From: a bacterium UBP14_UBA6098
GTDB taxonomy: Bacteria; UBP14; UBA6098
Direction of reading: 5' to 3'
Assembly (NCBI GenBank): GCA_002428525.1
Contig: DIWU01000026.1
Coordinates: forward strand, 1-64,000
DNA length: 64,000 nt
The notes beneath the pieces were generated by a model. It was not told the origin of the DNA. It made no database searches and saw only the letters and a list, made by a program, of their open reading frames with translations. The number at the start of each line of letters is the position of its first letter. Positions within the stretch are counted from its first letter, which is position 1. Shown in pieces: positions 34,223 to 42,771 of the stretch. The translations under genes and the position numbers were made by a program.

Positions 34223-37200
34223 ATGTTCGGGATAAAGAGCAAATACAACATCGAGCCCTTGGCGCATATGCCTTTCAGCCGATTCACCCTCGACACCGAA
34301 GGGTTTATCACTCATGCAGATATAGAGCTGTTTAAGATTTTAAGGATACAAAACGCCGATATCCTCGGAAGACCTTTTGTCGATCTCTTCCCAATCAAAA
34401 TGAAACGCGAGCTTAGCGGCGCAATCAATTCCGCTATCGAAGGGAAAGAGATCGCCTTGAGACTCAATTTCGTCGGCCACGAGGGCGAGTTCGACCTGAA
34501 CCTCTTCATGCAAGCCGCAACTCCTACCCCTGTATGTATCTTCGGCATACTTCAGGACAACCTCGACCCAACCGGCTCAGGCGGGCTTCACCCCGGTAAA
34601 GACGAATACTTCCGAAGCCTCATCGAGCGCTCCAAGGACGGTATCAGCATCGTCCAAGACTCCATCATTAAATACGCAAATCCCCGTCTATCGGAAATCC
34701 TCGATCAAAACAACGAGGATATCGTCGGAAAGCCGTTTGTCCAGTTCATCGCGCCCGAAGAGCAGAGGATCATCGCCGAACGCTACCGCCGCAGAATGGC
34801 CGGCGAGAATATCAAGCCGATTTACGACACTCAGGTTCTCCGCAAGGGCGGCCGCCCTGTCGATGTCGAGTTCAATGCCGGAATCTCTCTTTATCAGGGT
34901 AAGCCCGCCGACTTCGTCATCGTGAGGGACATCACCGAGAGAAAAAATGCCGAGAGAGAGCTTTTCTATACACAGAACAAACTCGCGACTCTGCTCTCAA
35001 ACCTCCCCGGGATGGCCTATCGATGCACCAACGACAAAAACTGGACGATGGAGTATATCAGCGAGGGTTGCCTCGAGTTGACCGGATACCCAGCCGAGGA
35101 CTTCCTCGGCAACACCAAGAGATCCTTCAACGATATCATCCATCCCAATGATCGCGATTTCGTCTGGGAATCGGTTCAAACCGCCCTGAAATACTCGCGG
35201 CCGTTCCGAATGGAATACCGGATCATCGCCGCAGATGGCCGCGAAAAATGGGTTTGGGAGCAGGGGCGCGCCGTGGATGGCGAGGGCGATATCCATTTTG
35301 AGGGATTCATCACAGATATTACCGACAAAGTCAAATCTAACCTCGCCCTGACCGAGAGCGAGGAGCGTTTCCGAAATCTATTCAATAACTCCGTCCTCGG
35401 CATCTACCAGACAACACCGGAAGGCCGCATTTTGGTAGCAAATCCCGCTCTAATAAAGATGCTCGGTTACGATTCCTTCGCCGAATTGGCCGAGCGAAAC
35501 CTTGAAAACGATAAGTTCTACGATAGCCCCCTCGGCCGAGATTCCTTCAAGAAGAAAATCGAATCGGCCGGGAAAGTCTCCGGTTTTGAAGCGGTATGGA
35601 AAACGAAAAACTCCGGGCGCATCTTCGTTCGCGAAAATGCAAAGCTCGTGAGAGACCCTAACGGCAAGCCGCTTTTCTATGAGGGCACCGTCGAGGATAT
35701 CACCGCCAGCAAGGTTGCCGAAAAGAAACAGATCGAGTCCGAAACTAAATACCGCGCGCTTTTCGAGCAGGCCACCGATGCGGTCTTCATCGAGGACACC
35801 ACGGGGATTATCCTCGACACAAACTCCCGGGCCACCGAGATCTTGGGTTGGTCTCGAGAAGAGCTTATCGGAAGCCATATCAGCAAACTCGTGCCCCCCG
35901 AGGAATCCTCCAAACTGCGAATACACTTCGAGAGGCTCGAACACGGTGTAGGCTTCCGCGTCGAGTCCTATAACCTCCACAAGGACGGTAGAAAGATCCC
36001 CGTCGAGGTTAATATTATGCCCGTTGAGGTCTCGGGCGAAAGCCTAATCATCGTATTTGTGCGAGACATCTCCGATAAGCGCCGCCTCGAGGATCAACTT
36101 AGGCTCTCGCAAAAGCTCGAGGCCCTCGGGCGCCTCTCCGGCGGGATCGCCCACGATTTCAATAACCTTCTAACGGGCATCTTCGGCTTCGTCGATATAT
36201 TGAAACTGTCCCTGCCGACAACCGACCCCAACTACTCGACCGTCGAGGACATCGAGAGTGTAGCCGTCAGGGCCGCCTCGCTTACAAAACGCCTTCTCGC
36301 CTTCAGCCGCAAGCAGGTTCTCCGCCCCGAAGCGCTCGAGATCAACGAGGTGATCGGTGACATGAGCGGGATTCTCGCCCGAATTATCGGCGAAAAGATC
36401 GACTTCCGCTTCGAGCCGGGCGAAAATTTGCCATTGATTATGGTTGACAGAAGCCAGCTCGAACAGGTGCTGATGAACCTCGTTATAAACGCCGGTGACG
36501 CAATGCCCGACGGTGGAAGGCTCATAGTCGAAACCGCGATCGCCGATTTCGACAAGGAATTTGTCGAAACCCATTCGGAGGCCTCGTTCGGAAAGCATGT
36601 CATGCTCGCTGTCTCGGACACGGGTTGCGGAATTTCAGCGGAAAATCTGCCGCGTATATTCGAGCCTTTCTTCACAACCAAGGGCGCCGGCGTCGGAACC
36701 GGCCTCGGCCTGCCCACTGTTTACGGCATCGTCAAACAGAGCGGTGGCCACGTCTTTGTCTATAGCGAGATCGACAAGGGCACAACCTTCAAGGTCTATT
36801 TCCCCATCGCCGAACAAGACACGAACGAGAAACCCGTCCCGAACGACCTCCCCTGCGACGGCGACGAGACCATCCTCGTCGTGGACGACGATCCGGATGT
36901 TCGCAAGGCTATCGTCAAAGCTCTGTCCTACAACGGCTATAATGTCGTCGAGGCCTCGGACGGCCGCGAGGCCCTCGAGAAGATCGGCGACCTCAAAGGC
37001 CCGCTACACTTGGTAATCACAGATATCGTCATGCCAAAACTCGGCGGTCGCGACCTCGTCGAGATCATCCGAGATATATACCCCGCGATCAAAATCATCT
37101 ATATCTCCGGATACACGGACAAATCGGTGATAGCGCCCGAGCTTGAAAGCGCGCCCGGCGAGTTCTTCGCGAAACCCTTCTCCTCCGAGGCCTTGGCAAA

Positions 37201-37228
37201 AAAAGTCCGCGAGATCCTCGACAGCTGA
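34223..37228 (+). CDS. Hybrid sensor histidine kinase with five PAS domains and a receiver
   Basis: A 1001-residue cytoplasmic-looking sensor with no membrane segment. Five PAS/PAC modules fill about 15-110, 130-240, 250-375, 380-495 and 505-625; each PAC end shows the DIT pattern (for example IVRDITERKNAEREL). Then come a HisKA domain with LSGGIAHDFNNLLTGIFGF (phospho-acceptor H644) and an ATPase domain with LVINAGDAMPDGG, DTGCGIS and GTGLGLPTVYGIVKQSGG. A C-terminal receiver has VVDDDPDVRKA and the phospho-accepting Asp in VITDIVMP (D934), with KPF near its end. The final output partner is not encoded next to it. Signal unknown; possibly redox or small-ligand sensing through PAS. Confidence 0.93.
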   Translation: MFGIKSKYNIEPLAHMPFSRFTLDTEGFITHADIELFKILRIQNADILGRPFVDLFPIKMKRELSGAINSAIEGKEIALRLNFVGHEGEFDLNLFMQAATPTPVCIFGILQDNLDPTGSGGLHPGKDEYFRSLIERSKDGISIVQDSIIKYANPRLSEILDQNNEDIVGKPFVQFIAPEEQRIIAERYRRRMAGENIKPIYDTQVLRKGGRPVDVEFNAGISLYQGKPADFVIVRDITERKNAERELFYTQNKLATLLSNLPGMAYRCTNDKNWTMEYISEGCLELTGYPAEDFLGNTKRSFNDIIHPNDRDFVWESVQTALKYSRPFRMEYRIIAADGREKWVWEQGRAVDGEGDIHFEGFITDITDKVKSNLALTESEERFRNLFNNSVLGIYQTTPEGRILVANPALIKMLGYDSFAELAERNLENDKFYDSPLGRDSFKKKIESAGKVSGFEAVWKTKNSGRIFVRENAKLVRDPNGKPLFYEGTVEDITASKVAEKKQIESETKYRALFEQATDAVFIEDTTGIILDTNSRATEILGWSREELIGSHISKLVPPEESSKLRIHFERLEHGVGFRVESYNLHKDGRKIPVEVNIMPVEVSGESLIIVFVRDISDKRRLEDQLRLSQKLEALGRLSGGIAHDFNNLLTGIFGFVDILKLSLPTTDPNYSTVEDIESVAVRAASLTKRLLAFSRKQVLRPEALEINEVIGDMSGILARIIGEKIDFRFEPGENLPLIMVDRSQLEQVLMNLVINAGDAMPDGGRLIVETAIADFDKEFVETHSEASFGKHVMLAVSDTGCGISAENLPRIFEPFFTTKGAGVGTGLGLPTVYGIVKQSGGHVFVYSEIDKGTTFKVYFPIAEQDTNEKPVPNDLPCDGDETILVVDDDPDVRKAIVKALSYNGYNVVEASDGREALEKIGDLKGPLHLVITDIVMPKLGGRDLVEIIRDIYPAIKIIYISGYTDKSVIAPELESAPGEFFAKPFSSEALAKKVREILDS

Positions 37229-37313
37229 CCTCCCTCGAAAAATTTACTCTCAACACCTCGGCGGCGGCTTTTTTATTTGACCTCGATGCTTCCGATGAAT
37301 ATATTTCATCGAT

Positions 37314-37829
37314 ATGAAAAAGCTTCGAATCATCATAATTATCGCCATCGCGATCCTCACCTGCGGCACTGCGCTCTCGGAGGAGACCTTCAAATGGCTC
37401 GATTTCGCCGAGGCCTTCCCTAAAGCGCGCGCCGAGGGCAAACACCTAATTATCAATTTCTATTCCATCGGTTGCGGATGGTGCCGAAAGATGGACAGCT
37501 CCACTTATGGCGATTCCGCTGTCGCCTCGATTATCGCGAAGGATTTCGTCGCCGCGAGGATGAATGTCGCCTCGAACCGCAAGGTCGATTGGATGGGCGA
37601 GCAAGTCTCCGAGCGCGAGATCGCCTCGGCCCTCGCGGGCAGGGGCACCCCCTTCACGACCTTCATCGACACCGCAGGCGTCGTGGTGGCGAGGCTTCCC
37701 GGTTATGTTGACGCACCGCGCTTCATCTCGATTCTTGAGTATGTCGGCGGGTATTGGTATGAAAACTTATCATATCAAGAATACATTGTCTCCGGCAAGG
37801 TTATCGAGGCCCAAGACAAACAGAAATGA
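37314..37829 (+). CDS. Exported thioredoxin-like protein
   Basis: 171 residues with a signal sequence (MKKLRIIIIIAIAILTCGTA, cleaved near 22) and a thioredoxin fold. The redox motif is CGWC in FYSIGCGWCRKMDSSTY (about residue 54) and the cis-proline is in RGTPFTTFIDTAG. The sequence around it (WLDFAEAFPKARAEGKHLIINF) resembles the thioredoxin_7/SoxW and DsbD C-terminal type that handles periplasmic disulfides. Its stop overlaps the start of the next gene (ATGA), so it may keep that cysteine-containing secreted protein in the right redox state; this last point is inference. Confidence 0.85.
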   Translation: MKKLRIIIIIAIAILTCGTALSEETFKWLDFAEAFPKARAEGKHLIINFYSIGCGWCRKMDSSTYGDSAVASIIAKDFVAARMNVASNRKVDWMGEQVSEREIASALAGRGTPFTTFIDTAGVVVARLPGYVDAPRFISILEYVGGYWYENLSYQEYIVSGKVIEAQDKQK

Positions 37830-39424
37830 GCGGGAAATTCAATATGCTAAGCCTCCGAATCCTAAAAATCGCTGTTTTCCTATTCATTATATATAGCCGC
37901 GCCTTCGCCCAAACGGTTTATATCACCGAGTTCCTCTTCATGCCCCTTAGCGGTTTGCCCGAATGGGTTGAGATTTACAACGCCGGCGATTCCCCCGCGA
38001 TTCTGTCCGGCTGGAAGCTCGGCGACGCTATATCGGTAAAGACTTTGCCGCCTTGCACTCTTGAAGCTGGTGCCTTCGCAGTCCTTTGCCAAAACCCTTC
38101 GACCTTCGCCGATACCCTCTGCGCGGGCGCTCTCCTGCTTCAGCCCTCGGGATGGTCGGTTCTCAATAACGACGCCGATTTGGTGCGCCTGCTCGACGAG
38201 ACCGATTCTCTTCGCCACTCCATCTCATACACCTCGGCGCAATTCGGCGGATGCATGACCTACGGCGTCTCCGCCGAAGCGACGACAATCGGCGGCTCGG
38301 AGATTGCCTGTTGCCCCTCGGGCTCTACCCCCGGTTGCGCAAACGCCTCGTGGCCGCTTCTCCGAGACCTGCGCCTCGACTCGCTGAGCGTCGAGGTAAA
38401 TCCGGTGACCTCGCCCCCGGCTGTTATCACCGCATTCATCTCAAATGCCGGAACTGAGGCCTTTTCCGGCGGAAGGGCTTTTTTGTTTGAATCTCACGAG
38501 CCGACCTCCCCACTCGACTCGGCCGATCTACCGAATATCCAGCCGGAAGGCTCCCTGAGCATTGAACTGCGGGCATCCCTCTCTAACGGTCGCTACGAGA
38601 TGCTCGTTATTCTAAGCGAAGACGACAACCCGACGAACAACTCCGCCTCCATCGACCTGCTCTTCGGCCCGTCCGGCTGGCCGATTTGCGTCACAGAGTT
38701 CCTCTTCATGCCGGCCGTTGGCCTCCCCGAATGGATCGAGATTTACAACGACAGCGACGAGCCTGTTGACCTTACCGGATGGCGCTTCGGGGACGAGGTC
38801 TCGCTCAAATCGATCCCGCCGTGCACATTGAACGCCGGCACTTTTGCGGTTCTATGTCAGGACACCGCCGCCTTTGTCGATTCGATTTGCGAGGGCGCCG
38901 TCCTCCTCCAGCCCTCAAGTTGGCCAGCTTTGAATAACGATCAAGACCTTATCCGACTTATCGATTCTTCAGACATCGAGCGGCAATCGATCTCTTATAC
39001 GGCCTTGGAATTCGGCGGTTGTATGTCCGCCGGAATCTCTGCCGAGGTCGTGACAATCGGCGAAGTAAACTTTGTATGTAGCCCCTCCGGCTCGACTCCC
39101 GGATGCTCAAATGCAATCTGGGCAAGGCCCGAGGGCGATCGAACCATCGAGATCGACCCCAACCCCTTCGATCCCTCAGTGGGACCTACGACAATCGGGA
39201 TATCGCTACCCGCCGGCGGCATCGAGGTCAAGATTTATGACCGTATAGGTTTCGTTCGTCGAACTCTTTCGACAGCCTCATCACCAGCCGGCTTCAATCT
39301 CATTTGGGACGGATTAGACGACAGTGGTAAAGCACTACCTGCGGGTATATATATAATTCTCGCGAATGATTCGGCAGGGAATTCAGTAAAAGAAGCAGTT
39401 GCGATTATCGGTGGCCGGCGATGA
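37826..39424 (+). CDS. Secreted protein with two lamin-tail domains and a FlgD/sorting-type tail
   Basis: 532 residues with an export signal (about 1-29). Two closely similar lamin-tail-like units occupy about 30-175 and 285-430. Both start ITEFLFMP / VTEFLFMP, continue GLPEWVEIYN / GLPEWIEIYN, and contain GAFAVLCQ or GTFAVLCQ, and CPSGSTPGC or CSPSGSTPGC. Between them is a CARDB-like spacer (about 185-275). The C-terminus (DPNPFDPSVGPTTIGISLP to PAGIYIILAND) is a FlgD-Ig/sorting-type domain. Each lamin-tail unit has conserved cysteines that may form disulfides. Lamin-tail domains in bacteria accompany secreted nucleases or surface proteins; no enzyme domain is present here. Coupled to the thioredoxin-like gene upstream and to cca downstream (ATGA at both ends). 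Confidence 0.8.
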   Translation: MSGKFNMLSLRILKIAVFLFIIYSRAFAQTVYITEFLFMPLSGLPEWVEIYNAGDSPAILSGWKLGDAISVKTLPPCTLEAGAFAVLCQNPSTFADTLCAGALLLQPSGWSVLNNDADLVRLLDETDSLRHSISYTSAQFGGCMTYGVSAEATTIGGSEIACCPSGSTPGCANASWPLLRDLRLDSLSVEVNPVTSPPAVITAFISNAGTEAFSGGRAFLFESHEPTSPLDSADLPNIQPEGSLSIELRASLSNGRYEMLVILSEDDNPTNNSASIDLLFGPSGWPICVTEFLFMPAVGLPEWIEIYNDSDEPVDLTGWRFGDEVSLKSIPPCTLNAGTFAVLCQDTAAFVDSICEGAVLLQPSSWPALNNDQDLIRLIDSSDIERQSISYTALEFGGCMSAGISAEVVTIGEVNFVCSPSGSTPGCSNAIWARPEGDRTIEIDPNPFDPSVGPTTIGISLPAGGIEVKIYDRIGFVRRTLSTASSPAGFNLIWDGLDDSGKALPAGIYIILANDSAGNSVKEAVAIIGGRR

Positions 39425-40665
39425 AACTGAAACTTCCCGAGGATGAGATATCGCGCGCTCAATTTCTCGAGGCCCGCGAATTGGCTCAAAGAATCGAAGC
39501 GAAGGGCTTTCCGACCTTCATTGTCGGTGGCGCAGTCCGCGACTGTCTTCTCGGAATCCCGAGCCCCGATGTCGATATTTGTACGGCCTGCCCCGCCGAT
39601 ATCCTCGAGCGGATCATTCCGGAGGCCATTCCTTGGGGGCCTAAGCGTTATTCTATTTACCGCGTCACTCGGAATCTCGGAAATATCGAAATTGCAAGGT
39701 TCCGAGAGGAAACCGAATGCGATGGCCGGCATTGCGAAGTTCGCTTGACGAATTCCTTCGATCGAGATGTAATACGCCGCGATTTCACTATCAATGCTCT
39801 CGCTGTTAGCCCCGAATCTATGGAGATTATCGACCTCGTAGGAGGAGTTGCAGACCTCTCCTCCAAGGTTATCCGCACAATAGGCGATCCTTTGCGCCGT
39901 TACAATGAGGATAAGCTTCGCATGCTCCGAGCTGTTCGATTTTCCACGAGACTTATTTTCTCTCTTTCACCCGATGATTTTCAAGCAATATCTCATTTAT
40001 CTCCGCAAATTCGAATGCTCTCTCCGGATAGAATTCGACATGAAATCGATGGCATCCTTTCTTCCAAAAGGCCGGGCACCGGCCTTCAAATGCTTGCCAA
40101 GCTTGGCCTTTGGCAAATAATCTTATGTAACACTATAGAAGAAAACAATAATCCTCTTTGGCCCCAACGATTTTCATCAATGGATCGTGCCGCATCGATA
40201 AACCTCGAACTACCGAGTATATGGGCAATTGCTCTTGCTCCACTAGATTTAGATGACTTCAATCTTAGTAACATAATATTTAAAAGAATTACTATTTTCA
40301 ATTTTTCTAATAGTTATAAAAGCATAATTGAAGGTATTTTAAACTGCCTTAAAATGGCACATTTTTTTGAAACCTTATCTAAGGCTGATTCTGTCGCATT
40401 AGCCGACTCTAAGTACCTCGCAACAGTGAGAGAAATCCATCGCATTATTGCTCCAGATAGCGATTTCGAGACTCAACTTGCGAGACGCTTCCCAAGACTT
40501 TATAGCATTCCTTTTCTCAGTGGGCCAATCCTTGGTGAATATTTATCCAAGTATAATTCTCATAATATTCCTTTTATTATAACTGAGCTCCGCTACGCCG
40601 AGCTTTCCGGCCATGTAAGTTCTCGCGAAGAAGCAATTTTATTTCTCGAGAATCTTATTTTATAA
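39421..40665 (+). CDS. cca: CCA-adding tRNA nucleotidyltransferase
   Basis: A 414-residue class II nucleotidyltransferase. The head domain has FIVGGAVRDCLLGIPSPDVDI with the catalytic aspartates, then RDVIRRDFTINALAV and the neck with NEDKLRMLRAVRFSTRL. The enzyme adds or repairs the 3' CCA of tRNAs; the tRNA-Leu in this window lacks an encoded CCA. No HD domain is seen. From about 39900 on, the gene becomes AT-rich with codons unlike its first half (many AAT, ATT, TTT), and the C-terminal body and tail are poorly conserved. The gene thus straddles the left edge of an AT-rich island. Its start overlaps the lamin-tail gene by 4 bases. Confidence 0.9.
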   Translation: MKLKLPEDEISRAQFLEARELAQRIEAKGFPTFIVGGAVRDCLLGIPSPDVDICTACPADILERIIPEAIPWGPKRYSIYRVTRNLGNIEIARFREETECDGRHCEVRLTNSFDRDVIRRDFTINALAVSPESMEIIDLVGGVADLSSKVIRTIGDPLRRYNEDKLRMLRAVRFSTRLIFSLSPDDFQAISHLSPQIRMLSPDRIRHEIDGILSSKRPGTGLQMLAKLGLWQIILCNTIEENNNPLWPQRFSSMDRAASINLELPSIWAIALAPLDLDDFNLSNIIFKRITIFNFSNSYKSIIEGILNCLKMAHFFETLSKADSVALADSKYLATVREIHRIIAPDSDFETQLARRFPRLYSIPFLSGPILGEYLSKYNSHNIPFIITELRYAELSGHVSSREEAILFLENLIL

Positions 40666-40889
40666 TCATATTATTTATTACAATCTAAACTATTTTATTT
40701 TTGAAATATTTTATCATTAATTTTATTTCTCCTGAAATATTCGTGCATCATCATTTCAGCATTTTGGGTTATTATACATTTCTGTTATCACGCATTATTC
40801 TCTGGCAATTAATTATTATTTATTATGTATTTGGCTTATTTCTTATGTATATACTATTAATGCGCCGTATGCCGTTATCACTTATTATG
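40666..40889. other. AT-rich spacer between cca and the convergent capA-like gene
   Basis: About 220 bases of very AT-rich sequence between two converging genes. The small open frame in it (40701-40910) has no ribosome site or recognisable content. No stable terminator hairpin was found. Confidence 0.6.
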
Positions 40890-42044
40890 TTACCTCAATA
40901 TTGGTTGTAAAATAATCGATCCGTCTTCTTTTTTTATTATTTCTGTATTTGTGAAGAATAATCCTTCATGCAAATATGCTAAAAACAAGTCAGATAATAG
41001 TGAATTAGCTGGCCTTGCTTCTTTTGGGGCGGTAATCAACTCAATCGGAATCAGTCTAACTTCTTTTAGGGCAGAGCTTTGGAATTCGAGAAGCAATATT
41101 GCGCTAAGATTGTTCATAAGGTCTTTTTGGTCGAATACAAAATTACCGAGAGAATAGGCGATCAGGCCGTTTTTGTAAAATTCGACTGCTTGCCAACTGT
41201 GAGGATGATGCCCGATAATTACGGTTGCTCCTGAATCAATCATTGCATGCCCTAAAGATATTTGTCTCTCATTAGGAAGTAGAGAGTATTCTTCACCCCA
41301 ATGTAAGTGAACAATCAAAATATCGCAAAGTTCTTTGGCAGATGCAATAGCGTCAAATATATATGGTTCATGCGCTGGAGCGCATGCTGGTTTGTCTTTT
41401 CCTATAAAATTAGTTCGAGTGTCGTTAAATGCAAGAAAGGCAACTCGTATTCCATTGACCTTCATATATTTAGGAACAAGCGAATCCTTAAGATTTCTGC
41501 CTCCCCCGACGATTTGCATATTTGTTTTTTCAAATCTTTCAAGACAATCCACAAATGCCGATAATCCATAATCGAAGGCATGATTATTCGCGATATTAAG
41601 AATATCGAAGCCTGCATTCTCAAGTGCAGTAATGCTTTGCGGTTTTGCGCGGAATACATATTTTTTATCCATTGGCGATCCGATATCGCTAATAGGACTT
41701 TCAAGGTTTCCTGTAGTAATATCCGCTATTTTAAGTATTTCAGCAACTTCAGAAATCGGGCGGTCAAAGCTTGTTGTGTCGATATGATTAGCAACTCCTC
41801 TTGCATAATTAATATCACCAACTGCGGCAATTGTAATTTTATTATAACTTACTTCCCATGTATTATATACCGTATTAAAGCAGTTATAATTTGAATTGTT
41901 ATGTTTTGATAACAATGTGTTATCTTTTGATAACAGCATGTTATCTTTTAATAACAAAATAAATAAAGACCCAATTGCAAATAACAATAGAAATAATAAT
42001 GAAATTATTGTAATATTAATTTTACCTGAATTAGGGGTAAACAT
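40890..42044 (-). CDS. CapA-family (poly-gamma-glutamate synthesis type) metallophosphatase
   Basis: About 384 residues from the ATG at 42044, which overlaps the stop of the upstream gene by 14 bases. An N-terminal membrane helix (INITIISLLFLLLFAIGSLF) is followed by a short stalk made of repeated LLSK-D-N units and then the PGA_cap domain. The domain's metal-site motifs are AAVGDINYARG, TGNLESPIS, IANNHAFDYG, and IIGHHPHSWQ followed by AYSLGNFVFD. CapA-like proteins act in export of poly-gamma-glutamate or as phosphoesterases at the cell surface; no capB or capC is nearby, so the exact role is open. The whole gene is AT-rich compared with its neighbours, suggesting transfer from another source. 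Confidence 0.88.
   Translation of the reverse strand: MFTPNSGKINITIISLLFLLLFAIGSLFILLLKDNMLLSKDNTLLSKHNNSNYNCFNTVYNTWEVSYNKITIAAVGDINYARGVANHIDTTSFDRPISEVAEILKIADITTGNLESPISDIGSPMDKKYVFRAKPQSITALENAGFDILNIANNHAFDYGLSAFVDCLERFEKTNMQIVGGGRNLKDSLVPKYMKVNGIRVAFLAFNDTRTNFIGKDKPACAPAHEPYIFDAIASAKELCDILIVHLHWGEEYSLLPNERQISLGHAMIDSGATVIIGHHPHSWQAVEFYKNGLIAYSLGNFVFDQKDLMNNLSAILLLEFQSSALKEVRLIPIELITAPKEARPANSLLSDLFLAYLHEGLFFTNTEIIKKEDGSIILQPILR
41898..41960. repeat. Three tandem 21-bp units with an internal inverted repeat
   Basis: Three units (41898-41918, 41919-41939, 41940-41960) share GTTATSTTTTRATAAC at their left side, each a small palindrome GTTAT / ATAAC around a CTTTTG-type loop. They lie inside the capA-like gene and encode a seven-residue repeat (LLSK-DN plus a variable residue) in the stalk between the membrane helix and the enzyme domain. 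Units differ at few positions, so they look recently duplicated and could change stalk length in whole codons. Confidence 0.85.
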
Positions 42045-42771
42045 AACGCAACTCGATGAGCGCAAAACTGCCTTTTCCGACATCGTATGTGGCCTGAGTA
42101 TCGTCGTCGTAGCCTTTAAACTTCTGCATCAGCGGGAAACGATATCCGAGTGTCAATTCGCCATAACCACCGGGCGAGAAACTCCAGTGTGGAACGAGCA
42201 TGAGGATATTTCCGTCGTAGTAGTCCCAGCTGATGCCGTTTTCACGGTATGTTCTTCCGAGCTCGAGTTTCGAATAAACAGCCCAATCGAGCGCGACGCC
42301 GGTGCCGTTCCAACCCTCGATAGGGATTCCGAGATCGATACGCACAATATGCGAATAGACCTCACCCTTTATCGGATATATCTTTCCGCGCAAAAATCGG
42401 TATTCGAGACCGGCATAAACCGGTGGAACATGAACCTCGCATCCGATCGAACCATCGCCGAGTGCAACCCAATCGTCTGTGAAGGGAAACATACCCATCA
42501 ACCGAAGTGGAAATGAAAACCATCCTCCGGTAAAGGCAATAGTAGGCGTAAAACGAAAACCCATCTCAGGTATCGGGAACCACACAACATCGCCGCCTAC
42601 GGAGTCGATCGGGATGACCACCAATGGAAAATGGACGAGAATTTCACCGCGAAAGGCTTTATCTTGTTGCTCATCGGCAATAGCGGCCTGAAGGGAATCT
42701 CGATTGACAGCGGCGATACTCGATTGCGAAATACACAAAATGAACAACAAGGCTAACATTTTGTATTTCAT
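42031..42771 (-). CDS. Exported outer-membrane-type protein of unknown function
   Basis: 246 residues with a signal peptide (MKYKMLALLFILCISQSSIA, cleaved near 21). The mature part is rich in alternating aromatic strands (GFRFTPTIAFTGGWFSFPLRL, then GYGELTLGYRFPLM) and ends FALIELRYVYP, suggesting a small outer-membrane barrel. I do not recognise the family. Its ATG overlaps the stop of the aminotransferase gene (ATGA), and its end overlaps the capA-like gene. GC content is normal here, so the AT-rich island ends at this gene boundary. Confidence 0.6.
   Translation of the reverse strand: MKYKMLALLFILCISQSSIAAVNRDSLQAAIADEQQDKAFRGEILVHFPLVVIPIDSVGGDVVWFPIPEMGFRFTPTIAFTGGWFSFPLRLMGMFPFTDDWVALGDGSIGCEVHVPPVYAGLEYRFLRGKIYPIKGEVYSHIVRIDLGIPIEGWNGTGVALDWAVYSKLELGRTYRENGISWDYYDGNILMLVPHWSFSPGGYGELTLGYRFPLMQKFKGYDDDTQATYDVGKGSFALIELRYVYP

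Noticed and set aside
40701..40910. Small plus-strand frame in the AT-rich spacer after cca
   Set aside because: Hydrophobic by composition only; no ribosome site or promoter.
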